Positions 42,906-51,926 of a stretch of DNA of 64,000 nucleotides are shown here, in pieces. Origin of the DNA: Proteobacteria bacterium DTSAM18 (lineage in GTDB: Bacteria > Myxococcota_A > UBA796 > GCA-2862545); the NCBI GenBank assembly GCA_028767165.1, contig JARACJ010000001.1, positions 1-64,000 on the forward strand. The letters are read 5' to 3'. The notes under the pieces were generated by a model. That model ran no database searches. It had not been told where the DNA came from and saw only the letters and a program-made list of their open reading frames with translations. Position 1 is the first letter of the stretch. Each line of letters opens with the position of its first letter. Made by a program: the position numbers and the translations under genes.

Positions 42906-43602
42906 GTCTTGTGGCGTCGTTCCCGACTGGGGCGGCGCCTTTGTGCTTGCGCTCGGTCGGACTCCCATGAGGGACGTACGGCTTTCGGGTTTCTACGGAT
43001 ACGGCCGGTAGGCCTTTCGAGGGTATTACCGCAGCATCGCAAGGAGAAGGCGGCCCTTGTCGGGGTGCTGCCAGCAGTGAACAGACTTCGGAATTCGCCC
43101 CGGGCATTCACCAAGAGGCCAAGTGCGTCGATCCAGCATCCATGGAACGGAGCCATCTCCCACACCTGGTGCACAACAATGCGCCCATCGGATTGTCCGC
43201 GCCCAGGCGGGTCAAAATGACCTCCTGTGGCGTGGAACTACGTCGAGATCCGGTCAATGCCCCGCCACGGCGCGCCAGTGGGAGTCTCCTGGGATGGATG
43301 CCGACGGGTGACGGTTTTCAAGTGGTGCGGATACTAGCCGCTTCAAAGCGCGTTTCAGCGAGCACTGATCTGCAAGCGGTGCGCTCACGTGTTCAGGGAC
43401 CGCCAAAACTTGTGCTCACGCCCGACGGTGGACTATCGTACCCTGAGTGTTGGCAAAGGCCACACATGCGCGAACCCCGCCAAGCCCGGCAATGGAGGCA
43501 GTCAGAGAACGCCTTGCGCAGGATCGAGCATCGGTACCTGTTTCAGGAATGTGCTCCCCCCTGCTACTGTGGTGTTCACCGACTCCTTGGAGACCTGACC
43601 GA
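42906..43602. other. 700-bp gene-free region ahead of the FHA/TonB-like gene
   Basis: This region has a lower GC content than the genes around it. Open frames are short and lack ribosome sites, so no gene is called. TGCTACTGT at 43562-43570 resembles an extended -10 about 33 nt before the next gene, with no good -35. The region could hold a regulated promoter or a small RNA. Confidence 0.45.
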
Positions 43603-44967
43603 ATGACGGAACAACAGGCACAGCAGAAGGTTCTACACATTGGTGTCTACCTCGATGGCAAGGTAGTTCAGGAGCGCTTCATCGAGGCGGGTTCCTCCGT
43701 CACCGTGGGTACGGGTACGGAGAACACCTTCACCCTGGATGACGTCCAGCTGGCGAACGAGGCCTACACGCTGTTCGAACATCGGGATGGCCAGTATTGG
43801 TTCCACTTCGACAGCCACATCAAGGGCAAGCTCGGTTCCGATGGACCTCCTGTGAACCTGGAGCGCATCGCCTCCGAGCTGGGCGAACCGGATGCCACGG
43901 GCGGGCACAAGGTTCAGCTTTCGGAGCACGACCGCGGCAAGATCGACATCGGTCCGTACATGCTGCTGTTCCGCTTCTCCAACCCGCCTCCGGTTCAGGC
44001 CGCCATTCCCCTCGAGGAGATGGACTTCCGTCCCAAGCTGTTCGACGAGGATGATCCCATCATGCTCGTGTCGCTGGCCTTCTGGTCGGCGCTCGGCTTG
44101 CTGTTCGGCGTGTGGGTCACCACGTCCGATCCGCCGGAGATCGAGCTGAAGGATCTCGAGGATCGCTTCCAGCAGCTGATCGTCCGCGCGGAGCCCGAGC
44201 CCTCCGAAGAGGAGCCCGAGGAAGAGGTCGAAGAGGTCGAGAACGAGAACGCGCAGAAGGTGGCCAAGAAGGTCGAAGCCAAGAAGGCCGAGACCAAGCC
44301 GAAGGAACCGCAGACCCGCGAAGAGAAGATCGATCAGGCCAAGGCCGTGGAGCAGGCCAAGGGGGAGCTCGCTTCCCAGTCCGCCCTGTTCCAGGCACTG
44401 GCCATCGGCTCCACCGGTCGCGACCGGGGCCTGTCCACGAGTGCGAGCTCCGTGATGAAGGCCACCGATGGCATCTCCGGCAAGCTCAGTGATGCACAGG
44501 CAGCCATCGCCAAGGATGGCGGTGCACTGCGTACGGGTGGTGGCAAGGGCACGGGTGTGGGTGACGGTCCTCGCGGCATCGATGCCGTACAGGGTTCCGC
44601 AGACGGTGTCGGTGTCGGCACGGCGGGCTCCGCAGAGCTGCGCGCGCCCAAGGCGTCCGTCAACATGGGTGCGCTCGACTTCGGTGGTGGCGACTCCAAG
44701 GGCCTGGCGCGTATCATCAAGCGCTACAAGGGACGCCTCACGTACTGCTATGAGCAGTCTCTCAAGCGGAATCCCACGCTCAACGGGCGTGTCGTTATCG
44801 CGTGGCAGGTCGAGGCCGCTCGCGCCGTCGATGTGTACGTCCACCAGAACGGCACCGGCGACGCTTCGTTCGCCCAATGTTTGGTCGACAAGATCAAGCA
44901 ATGGCAGTTCGATGGCGTCGAAGATGGGCCTGTAAAGCAGCCTTGGGTCTTCCAGCCTCAGGAATAG
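43603..44967 (+). CDS. FHA-like / TonB-like trans-envelope protein (GltG-like)
   Basis: This 454-residue protein has an N-terminal beta domain resembling FHA (IEAGSSVTVGTGTENTF). One transmembrane helix follows (about residues 153-170, SLAFWSALGLLFGVWV), then an acidic then Lys-rich periplasmic helix, a Gly-rich stretch, and a C-terminal domain with IIKRYKGRLTYCYEQSLKRNP and LNGRVVIAWQV. That ending is the AgmX/PglI C-terminal signature seen in myxobacterial gliding proteins. The layout matches GltG: cytoplasmic FHA head, periplasmic TonB-like tail. It probably transmits force from the TolQ/TolR-like motor. Confidence 0.85.
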   Translation: MTEQQAQQKVLHIGVYLDGKVVQERFIEAGSSVTVGTGTENTFTLDDVQLANEAYTLFEHRDGQYWFHFDSHIKGKLGSDGPPVNLERIASELGEPDATGGHKVQLSEHDRGKIDIGPYMLLFRFSNPPPVQAAIPLEEMDFRPKLFDEDDPIMLVSLAFWSALGLLFGVWVTTSDPPEIELKDLEDRFQQLIVRAEPEPSEEEPEEEVEEVENENAQKVAKKVEAKKAETKPKEPQTREEKIDQAKAVEQAKGELASQSALFQALAIGSTGRDRGLSTSASSVMKATDGISGKLSDAQAAIAKDGGALRTGGGKGTGVGDGPRGIDAVQGSADGVGVGTAGSAELRAPKASVNMGALDFGGGDSKGLARIIKRYKGRLTYCYEQSLKRNPTLNGRVVIAWQVEAARAVDVYVHQNGTGDASFAQCLVDKIKQWQFDGVEDGPVKQPWVFQPQE

Positions 44968-44970
44968 ATC

Positions 44971-44994
44971 TTACGCCACCTTGCGGTGGGGTAA
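44971..44994 (+). terminator. Hairpin after the FHA/TonB-like gene
   Basis: TTACGCCACC-TTGC-GGTGGGGTAA forms a near-perfect stem 3 nt after the stop. There is no T-tract, so it may be a weak terminator. Confidence 0.5.
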
Positions 44995-45094
44995 GTACAG
45001 TTGTAGGACTTGTGTCGTAAAGCCGATGGTATCAGAGCAAAGAGGAAGAAATCGGCTTATCACGGGCGGCCAGCCCATTTGGGAGGAGGGGAGC

Positions 45095-45667
45095 ATGACC
45101 ATGAAGCGCGCACTCGGTACTCTGTCGGTGGTGTCGGCATTGCTCCTCGCCATCAACATGGGCGCCATCGCTCAGGATGACACGGGCGAGACCGGTTTCC
45201 AGAGCGAGCTGGAGCGTAGCGCCACCGCTACGACCCAGGAAATGCTCGAGTACGCCGCCGAGGCCTCGGATGAGGTCAGGGGCATTGTGCGAGACCTGGC
45301 AGATATGGAACAGCAGGCCAGGAAGAGTGGCGATGACGCCTCGGTGAACTGTGTGGTGAACAGCCTCACGTCTGCTCGCGCCCTGTTGCAGGTCGCGGAG
45401 GCAGCGGAGGTCTCTCTCGGCGATGCCGTCGAGACCGGTCACCGCGCTCGCGCCGAGCATGAGTTCCGCAAGCTGGCAATCGTGCTCAAGAAGAGTCGAG
45501 AGCTGCAGGTCGAAGGTGAGCAGTGCGTGCTCGGCGACGGTGCCAAGGATGGCCAGCGCCGGGTCATTTCTGTGAATGAGCCTGATTACGCTGATGATGA
45601 TCTGGATCCCATGTTCGAGGATCTGCTCGGATTCGGCTGGGATCCACCGGCGGCTTCCCCGTTCTGA
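45095..45667 (+). CDS. Small exported protein, unknown
   Basis: This 190-residue protein has a signal peptide (ALGTLSVVSALLLAINMGAIAQ). The mature part is helical with two Cys residues (VNCVVNSLTSAR and GEQCVLGDG) that could form a disulphide, and the C-terminus is acidic (NEPDYADDDLDPMFEDLLGF). A perfect SD (GGGAGGAGGGGA) fixes the start. It lies between the gliding-like cluster and the barrel/OPX pair and could serve either one. Confidence 0.75.
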   Translation: MTMKRALGTLSVVSALLLAINMGAIAQDDTGETGFQSELERSATATTQEMLEYAAEASDEVRGIVRDLADMEQQARKSGDDASVNCVVNSLTSARALLQVAEAAEVSLGDAVETGHRARAEHEFRKLAIVLKKSRELQVEGEQCVLGDGAKDGQRRVISVNEPDYADDDLDPMFEDLLGFGWDPPAASPF

Positions 45668-45719
45668 GGATTGACGCAAGTCATCCGCAGACCCCTCCCC
45701 GAGGCAAGTCAGAGGCTCC

Positions 45720-47093
45720 ATGTCTACTTTGCTACGCAACATGTTGGTGGCTGGACTCGCGTGCGCAGGCACAACGGCCCAGGCGTCACCAGGCGAACAC
45801 GTTCGTTTCGGTCCAGCGCTGTTCGTCCCAATCCTCGAAACGGGATTCGAATACCACAGCAACGCCTACCTTGCGCCCGGCGTGGCGCAGACCGGTCGGG
45901 AGTTCGATGCCATCCAGAGTGGCGTCGCATTCTACCTGTCGCCGCAGGCGCGCCTTGATGTCGAGACGCCTCAATTCCTGATGGAATTCGAGGGCAAGTA
46001 CTTCATGCGCAAGCAGATGCTCCGGGGCATGAACAACCTCGACCGGTTCCAGGATGGCCAGGGAAAGCTCAACGTCGAGCTCTGGCGTCGTTCGGTGGTG
46101 GGTCTGTCCATTCGCGATCGTCTCGCCAGTGCGACCCAACCCGATCACCGGCCCGAGCTGCAGTCCTCGCTGCTGCGCCAGCTCCGCAACGAGCTGAACG
46201 CCGTGGCCAATTTCCGCATCGGCGGTGAGCTCTTCATCGACGTGGGCGGTGGCTACGCGTACCACAACTACCGGGTGCCCGGCATCGAGGTGATCGAGGG
46301 CCAGGAAGACAACGTCTTCAACTGGCGCAACACCTACGACGTGCAGAGCAAGATCGAGTGGCGCTTCTTCCCTCGTACGGCACTGGTGTTCGAGGGTCGC
46401 TACGAGTGGAACCGGTGGGATCAGAACGTGAAGGCCACGGGTCTCACGGAGGCCCCGCCGGACGGCCGCTACCACCTCGGCGCCTACCTCGTGCTGCCCG
46501 ACTCCCAGTTCTGGAAGGCGACGGTCGGACTTCGTGGCCGCGTCACACGCAGCCTCGTGATCCAGGCCGACATCGGCTACGGAATGGGCCTGTACGACTA
46601 CACGGCCGTGCTCGATCAGGTGCCCGACATCATCGAGAACCCCACCGGTACCGAGTTCGACTGTAGCGCCGTCGGCTGCGATCAGGACGTCAAGGGTGTC
46701 GACGGCATCCTGGCCAGTGTGCAGGCGAAGTACGACTGGGGCTACAACGACAAGCGTCGCTTCGGACAGCTGTTCACGGTGCAATACCGGCGCAACTTCG
46801 CCGACTCCTACTTCACCAACTACCTGGCCTGGGATTTCGTCCGCGGTCGTATCGACAGCATGTGGCATCCCAAGATCACCACCTACCTCGACTTCACGGC
46901 CCGGTTCGAGAAGTACCGAGGAGAGGTCGATCGCGACGACACCTACCTCTGGACCCGTCTCGGCCTCGACTACCAGACCACACCGTGGGCCAAGCTCGGT
47001 TTGCTTGGCGGCTGGGTGCAGCGCGCCTCGAGTCAGCCGACCATCCAGTATGATGATTTCTTCATCAGGTTGATCGCCGAGTTCCAATACTGA
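45720..47093 (+). CDS. Outer-membrane beta-barrel (EpsX-like, export porin)
   Basis: This 457-residue protein has a signal peptide ending AQASP and then alternating beta strands throughout, rich in Tyr, Trp and Arg (YEWNRWDQNVK, SLVIQADIGYGMGLYDY, TYLDFTARFEKYRG). It ends in FIRLIAEFQY with an aromatic last residue. The length fits a large barrel of about 18 strands. A separate barrel next to a barrel-less OPX protein is the arrangement described for Myxococcus polysaccharide export (EpsX with EpsY). The assignment rests on this context and on the visible strand pattern. Confidence 0.75.
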   Translation: MSTLLRNMLVAGLACAGTTAQASPGEHVRFGPALFVPILETGFEYHSNAYLAPGVAQTGREFDAIQSGVAFYLSPQARLDVETPQFLMEFEGKYFMRKQMLRGMNNLDRFQDGQGKLNVELWRRSVVGLSIRDRLASATQPDHRPELQSSLLRQLRNELNAVANFRIGGELFIDVGGGYAYHNYRVPGIEVIEGQEDNVFNWRNTYDVQSKIEWRFFPRTALVFEGRYEWNRWDQNVKATGLTEAPPDGRYHLGAYLVLPDSQFWKATVGLRGRVTRSLVIQADIGYGMGLYDYTAVLDQVPDIIENPTGTEFDCSAVGCDQDVKGVDGILASVQAKYDWGYNDKRRFGQLFTVQYRRNFADSYFTNYLAWDFVRGRIDSMWHPKITTYLDFTARFEKYRGEVDRDDTYLWTRLGLDYQTTPWAKLGLLGGWVQRASSQPTIQYDDFFIRLIAEFQY

Positions 47094-47175
47094 GGCGACG
47101 GAATGATGTGGTCCTGGAGGGCGTTTGGTGTATGACGTCTACTGGGGCCACAGCGGCCCAGGAGGAGTTCGTACA

Positions 47176-47949
47176 ATGCGGCGAGTGGCAGGACTGCTGT
47201 TGTTGGGGGCCATGGCCGGCCCCGCGTTCGGAGGAGGCGAGTATCGCGTCGGTCCGGGCGACAAGTTGAAACTCCACGTGTACGACGAGGACGGGCTCAG
47301 CGGAGAGCTGCAGGTGCAGGACGACTGCACCGTCACCGTGGGCCTGGTCGGCGCCATGGACGCCTGCGGCCGGACGCCTCGTGAGCTGTCCGACGAGATC
47401 GCCGAAGCCTTGAAGGGCGACTACCTCCTGCAGCCGATGGTGGATCTGCGGGTCATCGAGTTCAAGAGCCAGCGTGTGGACGTGCTCGGTGAGGTGCACA
47501 CCAAGGGCCCGCAGTATCTGCAGGGCCCGACCACCATCCTGGATGTCGTGGGCATGGCGGGCGGTACGATCGCCGACAACGTCACCCACGTCGAGGTCGT
47601 TCGCGCCGACGGCACCTCCTCCAGCTACGATCTGGGCGCCCTCGCGAACAGCGCGCCGGTGTACGTCGAGCCGGGCTCGAAGGTGTTCGTCCGTCCTGGA
47701 GATCTCATCTACGTGGAGGGCGAGGTCGCACGTCCCGGGTCGGTGGGCCTGGCAGACGGCCTGACCCTCACGCGAGCGCTCGCCCTCGTCGGCGGCCCCA
47801 AGGACTACGCCAACCTGCGCAAGGTGAAGATCCTCCGTGCCGGCGGCGAGCAGATCACCGTGAACGTCACGCGGGTCCTGGCAGGCAAGGAAGAAGACGT
47901 CGTCCTGCGTCCCGATGACCATTTGCTCATCCCCCGAGGGGCGTTCTGA
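47176..47949 (+). CDS. Wza-type polysaccharide export (OPX) protein, short form
   Basis: This 257-residue protein has a signal peptide (MRRVAGLLLLGAMAGPAFG) and a PES domain beginning YRVGPGDKLKLHVYDEDGLSG. Two SLBB-like domains follow (VDVLGEVHTKGPQYL and IYVEGEVARPGSVGLADGL). It lacks both a lipobox and the C-terminal membrane-spanning helix of Wza, so it needs another protein to cross the outer membrane, presumably the barrel encoded just upstream. SD AGGAGGAG fixes ATG 47176. No Wzc or chain-length gene is nearby. Confidence 0.9.
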   Translation: MRRVAGLLLLGAMAGPAFGGGEYRVGPGDKLKLHVYDEDGLSGELQVQDDCTVTVGLVGAMDACGRTPRELSDEIAEALKGDYLLQPMVDLRVIEFKSQRVDVLGEVHTKGPQYLQGPTTILDVVGMAGGTIADNVTHVEVVRADGTSSSYDLGALANSAPVYVEPGSKVFVRPGDLIYVEGEVARPGSVGLADGLTLTRALALVGGPKDYANLRKVKILRAGGEQITVNVTRVLAGKEEDVVLRPDDHLLIPRGAF

Positions 47950-48088
47950 GGGTCCGTCCAGGTGATTGTGCCGTTGATGCGCCCCCAGGCAGGTGACTGC
48001 TTGGGGTGTTGCGCTCTTGAGGGGTATGGTAGGCGTGCCACGAACTGCGGACGGGCGTGGGTCCCCCTGTCCGCAATGGAGGACCGGC

Positions 48089-51000
48089 TTGCCCAAGAGC
48101 AGCGCTGAGAGAAAGAAGACCACGACGTCCCGGCGTGCCACGTCGCGGAAGACCACGGCGTCGCGGAAGACCACCACCAGGCGTGCAGGCACCAAGGTGT
48201 CGGCCATGCCGCGGCCGGCGTACGGCAAGGAGGTCTGGCGCATCGGGCAGGTGGTGCTTGGCGTCTTCGGGCTGGTGTCTGCGGTGGGGTGGCATCCGGA
48301 GGACTCCACCTTCCTGCATCCGGTCCTGACGGTCACGGGCGATGCGGTGGCCTACCACAACCCTTGCGGCATGGTGGGGGCCCAGCTCGCCGATGCCATG
48401 CTGTCCGTGACGGGGTTCGGTGCCGTGGGATTCCTGTACCTGCCTGTGATGGGGGTGCTCGGTCTCGCAGGTCGGAAGCTGCCCAGCATGGGCAAGCGGG
48501 TCATGCTGGTGTGGCTGGTGGTGGTGACCATGTCGCTGCTGCACCTGGGCATGCCCACCTACGAGACCCTCCCCGAGGGGGCGGGTGGTATCGTCGGCCG
48601 TGTGGTCGCGGAGGCGCTCGTCTCCGTGGTGGCCGAGGTGGGCTCCTGGATCCTGCTCATCTCCAGCTTCTTCGTGGGCCTGTCGGTGATGTTCCGCTGG
48701 TCGTGGTCGGAGCTCGCCGGCCGACTGGTCCGCTCCGTGGAGGAGGCAGGGCCTGCACTGGCCGACGGCTCCCGTCAGATCGCCCAGAAGGCCATCGAGC
48801 GGAGCGCGGAGGCGGGCAGGCAGGCCGTGGTCAGTGGCGCGAAGGTCTCCGCCCGCAGCGGTTCGGCCGTGGTCAGGGGAGTCGGCGGAGGCGTGCGAGG
48901 CTTCTTCGGTCGGCTGTGGGACGCCATCTTCGTTCACGAGGACGAGGGTGGGGCACTGTCCGACTCCGTGTGGGACGAGCACACCGACGTGGTGACCGGT
49001 CAGGCGACCGATGGCGGGTTCCTGCGGAAGGTCGGCTCGGTCATCGGCACCTCGCCGAACGTCACGCGTGTGCAGCTCCACGACGACGTGCCGTCGCCCA
49101 CGGAATTCCACGTGACCCGTGACCAGACGAAGGTCAGCCTGCACCCGCAGCCCACCGCCGCGGAGCCCTCCGAGGTCCTCGACCTGTTCCCGGACGACGA
49201 GCCGGCCCGTTCCCGCCGGCGGGATCGCAAGACCAGCTCCCGGACCGAGCGGAAGACGCGTCGTGATGCGCCGGCGCCGCTGCCGCCGCCAGAGGTCACC
49301 GGACTGACCCAGGCGGAGTCCACGGAGGCCGCCGAGGCGCTCACCGGTCCCATCCACGATCCTTCGATGTACGGTCTGGGTCAGTTCACGACGCCTCCCG
49401 CCTCCGCGTTCGAGGCACCTGCACGACCCACCACCCAGGTGGAGCGCGCGCCGTCCGTCGTCGAACCAGCGAGTGAGGTGCGTCCCCGTACCAGCGTGGA
49501 GGTCGCCCGCGCGGTGCGGCCCGCGCCTTCGGTGGTGGAGCCGGCGGCTGCCGCGCCCATGTCGGTGCCGATGCCAACGGCAGCGCCGGGCGCGAGGGCG
49601 GCCACGGGAGCTCCCGCACCCGCCATCGAGAAGGTCGAGGGCCTCGAGGATGTGGTCAAGGACGACGGCCGTGCGATCGTGAAGACGAAGCGCTCGCAGT
49701 TCCGTCTGCCGGCACTCCGGCTGCTCGACGACGTGCCGCCCCAGCAGGCCACCATCGACGAGGAGGACCTCGCGGACCTGGCGATGACGGTCGAGGAGAG
49801 CCTCGCCTCCTTCAAGGTCACCGGACGCGTGGTCAACGTGCGCGTCGGCCCCGTGGTCACGATCTTCGAGTACCTCCCCGACGCCGGCATCCAGGTTCGG
49901 CGCATCAACAACCTCGCCGATGATCTGGCGATGTCCCTCCGAGCCCGCTCGGTGCGCGTGGTCGCCCCGATCCCCGGCAAGGGTGTCGTGGGAATCGAGA
50001 TTCCGTCGCAGCTGCGCATGACCATCTACTTCCGCGAGCTGCTGGCCTCGGACGAGTTCCGCAAGGCGAAGATGGCGCTGCCCGTGGTCATCGGCAAGGA
50101 CGTCGAGGGGCGTCCGGAGGTCGCCGATCTCGCCAAGATGCCGCACGTGCTCGTGGGTGGTACCACCGGCGCCGGCAAGTCCGTGGGCGTCAACGGCATG
50201 CTGATGTCGCTGCTGTACACGCGCACGCCGGATCAGCTCCGACTGCTGTTGATCGACCCCAAGAAGCTCGAGTTCGAGGCCTACTCCGACATCCCCCACC
50301 TGTTGCACCCGGTCGTCACCGAGCCCAAGGGAGCGGCCTCGGCGCTCAACTGGGCGTGTCGCGAGATGGACCGGCGCTACGAGCTGCTGGCCCGCTGGAA
50401 GACCCGCAACATCGCCAGCTTCAACGAGAAGGTGAAGCGCGAGGCGAAGAGCTGGAGCGCGGAGAAGGCACGCAAGTACGCGCCCAAGGGTTTCAAGGAA
50501 GGCGACAAGCTGCCCGATCCCGAGCTGCTGCCCTACATCGTCATCGTCATCGACGAGCTTGCCGACCTCATGATGGTTGCCAAGAAGGAGGTGCAGGACA
50601 GCATCGTGCGCCTGGCGCAGATGGCCCGTGCCTGCGGTATGCACCTCATCATCGCGACCCAACGTCCTTCGGTCGATGTCGTCACCGGTCTCATCAAGTC
50701 CAACATGCCCACGCGCATCGCGTTCAAGCTGCGTTCGGTGGTCGACTCCCGGACGATCCTCGATCAGGGTGGAGCCGAGAAGCTCCTCGGCCGTGGCGAC
50801 ATGCTCATGCTGCCTGCTGCGGGCGAGGTGCGGCGCTGCCACGGTGCCTTCGTCGACGACGACGAGGTGTGTCGTGTGGCCGACTTCCTCCGGGCCCAGG
50901 GAGAGCCGGACTACATGGTCGGTGTGATGGACGACCCGTCCGAGTCCGACGACGCGGTGGATGATGCGGACAGGGATGATCTGTACGACGCGGCCGTCGA

Positions 51001-51166
51001 GGTCGTGGTACGTGCAGGCAAGGCCTCCACCTCCATGGTGCAGCGTCATCTGAAGATCGGCTACAACCGTGCTGCACGCATCCTGGATGCGATGGAGGCC
51101 GCGGGGGTGGTGGGTCCCGCTGATGGCGCCCGCCCCCGTGAGGTGCTAGTGTCAAGCAACGATTGA
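48089..51166 (+). CDS. ftsK: DNA translocase FtsK
   Basis: This 1025-residue septal DNA pump moves chromosome termini during division. It has four membrane helices (about residues 50-200), a Pro/Ala-rich linker, and the motor with Walker A GGTTGAGKSVGVN and Walker B YIVIVIDELADLMM. The gamma winged helix ends the protein (STSMVQRHLKIGYNRAARILDAMEAAGVVGP). It starts with TTG 48089, supported by GGAGG 6 nt upstream. The first 32 residues are a Lys/Arg/Ser/Thr-rich tail like that of histone H1-type proteins, unusual for FtsK. The following lolA is a common neighbour. Confidence 0.95.
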   Translation: MPKSSAERKKTTTSRRATSRKTTASRKTTTRRAGTKVSAMPRPAYGKEVWRIGQVVLGVFGLVSAVGWHPEDSTFLHPVLTVTGDAVAYHNPCGMVGAQLADAMLSVTGFGAVGFLYLPVMGVLGLAGRKLPSMGKRVMLVWLVVVTMSLLHLGMPTYETLPEGAGGIVGRVVAEALVSVVAEVGSWILLISSFFVGLSVMFRWSWSELAGRLVRSVEEAGPALADGSRQIAQKAIERSAEAGRQAVVSGAKVSARSGSAVVRGVGGGVRGFFGRLWDAIFVHEDEGGALSDSVWDEHTDVVTGQATDGGFLRKVGSVIGTSPNVTRVQLHDDVPSPTEFHVTRDQTKVSLHPQPTAAEPSEVLDLFPDDEPARSRRRDRKTSSRTERKTRRDAPAPLPPPEVTGLTQAESTEAAEALTGPIHDPSMYGLGQFTTPPASAFEAPARPTTQVERAPSVVEPASEVRPRTSVEVARAVRPAPSVVEPAAAAPMSVPMPTAAPGARAATGAPAPAIEKVEGLEDVVKDDGRAIVKTKRSQFRLPALRLLDDVPPQQATIDEEDLADLAMTVEESLASFKVTGRVVNVRVGPVVTIFEYLPDAGIQVRRINNLADDLAMSLRARSVRVVAPIPGKGVVGIEIPSQLRMTIYFRELLASDEFRKAKMALPVVIGKDVEGRPEVADLAKMPHVLVGGTTGAGKSVGVNGMLMSLLYTRTPDQLRLLLIDPKKLEFEAYSDIPHLLHPVVTEPKGAASALNWACREMDRRYELLARWKTRNIASFNEKVKREAKSWSAEKARKYAPKGFKEGDKLPDPELLPYIVIVIDELADLMMVAKKEVQDSIVRLAQMARACGMHLIIATQRPSVDVVTGLIKSNMPTRIAFKLRSVVDSRTILDQGGAEKLLGRGDMLMLPAAGEVRRCHGAFVDDDEVCRVADFLRAQGEPDYMVGVMDDPSESDDAVDDADRDDLYDAAVEVVVRAGKASTSMVQRHLKIGYNRAARILDAMEAAGVVGPADGARPREVLVSSND

Positions 51167-51266
51167 CGGCGTCCGCCCCCTTCCAGGGCGTCGTTGTACG
51201 TGCAGGAGCCGAATAGGTTCCAGGCCGGAGCGTCTATGAGGCTCTGCCCACGCACAAGGAGTCTCC

Positions 51267-51920
51267 ATGTCTGTCCAGATCCTCCGCGGAGCCCGCCGAG
51301 CCCTCCTCACCCTCATGGCTGCAGCCACCCTGGCCACTGCGCCGGTGGCAGACGCCATGGAGAAGGAGGAGCTGATCGAAGCGGTGGAGGCCCGCTACGG
51401 CAAGGTCGACACCCTGTCCGCCGATTTCGTGCAGGTGTCCCGTTCCGAGCTCTTCGGTGACGAGACCGAGAGTGGCCACCTGCTCCTCAAGCGACCCGAC
51501 AAGATGCGGTGGTCCTTCGGCAGCGACAAGGTGTTCGTCACCGATGGCAAGAAGATGTGGATCTACGCCGCATCCGAGAACCAGGTCATCGAGTACGACG
51601 ACATCTCCGAGGGCCGCAGCACGGCCGACGAGCTGCTCACGTCGCTCGACAAGATCAACGACCTGTTCCACATCAAGGTCCTCGAGTCCACCGCGAGCCG
51701 CCACCGCCTCGAGCTCACCCCCAACGAGACGGGGCAGTTCAAGAAGGTCGTCCTCACCCTCGATGCCAGCATGACGCTGCAGAAGGTGATCATCACCGAC
51801 ACCTTCGACAACGTCACCGAGATCTCGTTCTCCAACGTGAAGACCGGTGTGAGCATCCCCGACAGCAAGTTCACCTTCACGGTGCCTGCAGGCGCTGATG
51901 TCGTGAAGGCCAACAACTAG
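51267..51920 (+). CDS. lolA: Outer-membrane lipoprotein carrier protein LolA
   Basis: This 217-residue periplasmic chaperone carries lipoproteins from the LolCDE transporter to the outer membrane. It has a signal peptide (cleavage near VADAME) and the LolA fold with LLLKRPDKMRWSF and VFVTDGKKMWIYAASENQV. SD AAGGAG precedes the ATG. It sits after ftsK as in many proteobacteria. Confidence 0.93.
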   Translation: MSVQILRGARRALLTLMAAATLATAPVADAMEKEELIEAVEARYGKVDTLSADFVQVSRSELFGDETESGHLLLKRPDKMRWSFGSDKVFVTDGKKMWIYAASENQVIEYDDISEGRSTADELLTSLDKINDLFHIKVLESTASRHRLELTPNETGQFKKVVLTLDASMTLQKVIITDTFDNVTEISFSNVKTGVSIPDSKFTFTVPAGADVVKANN

Positions 51921-51926
51921 TCCGTC

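Noticed and set aside
47927-51049. A 1040-codon minus-strand frame opposite ftsK
   Set aside because: FtsK motifs on the plus strand are clear; the antisense frame is His/Arg/Gly-rich noise.
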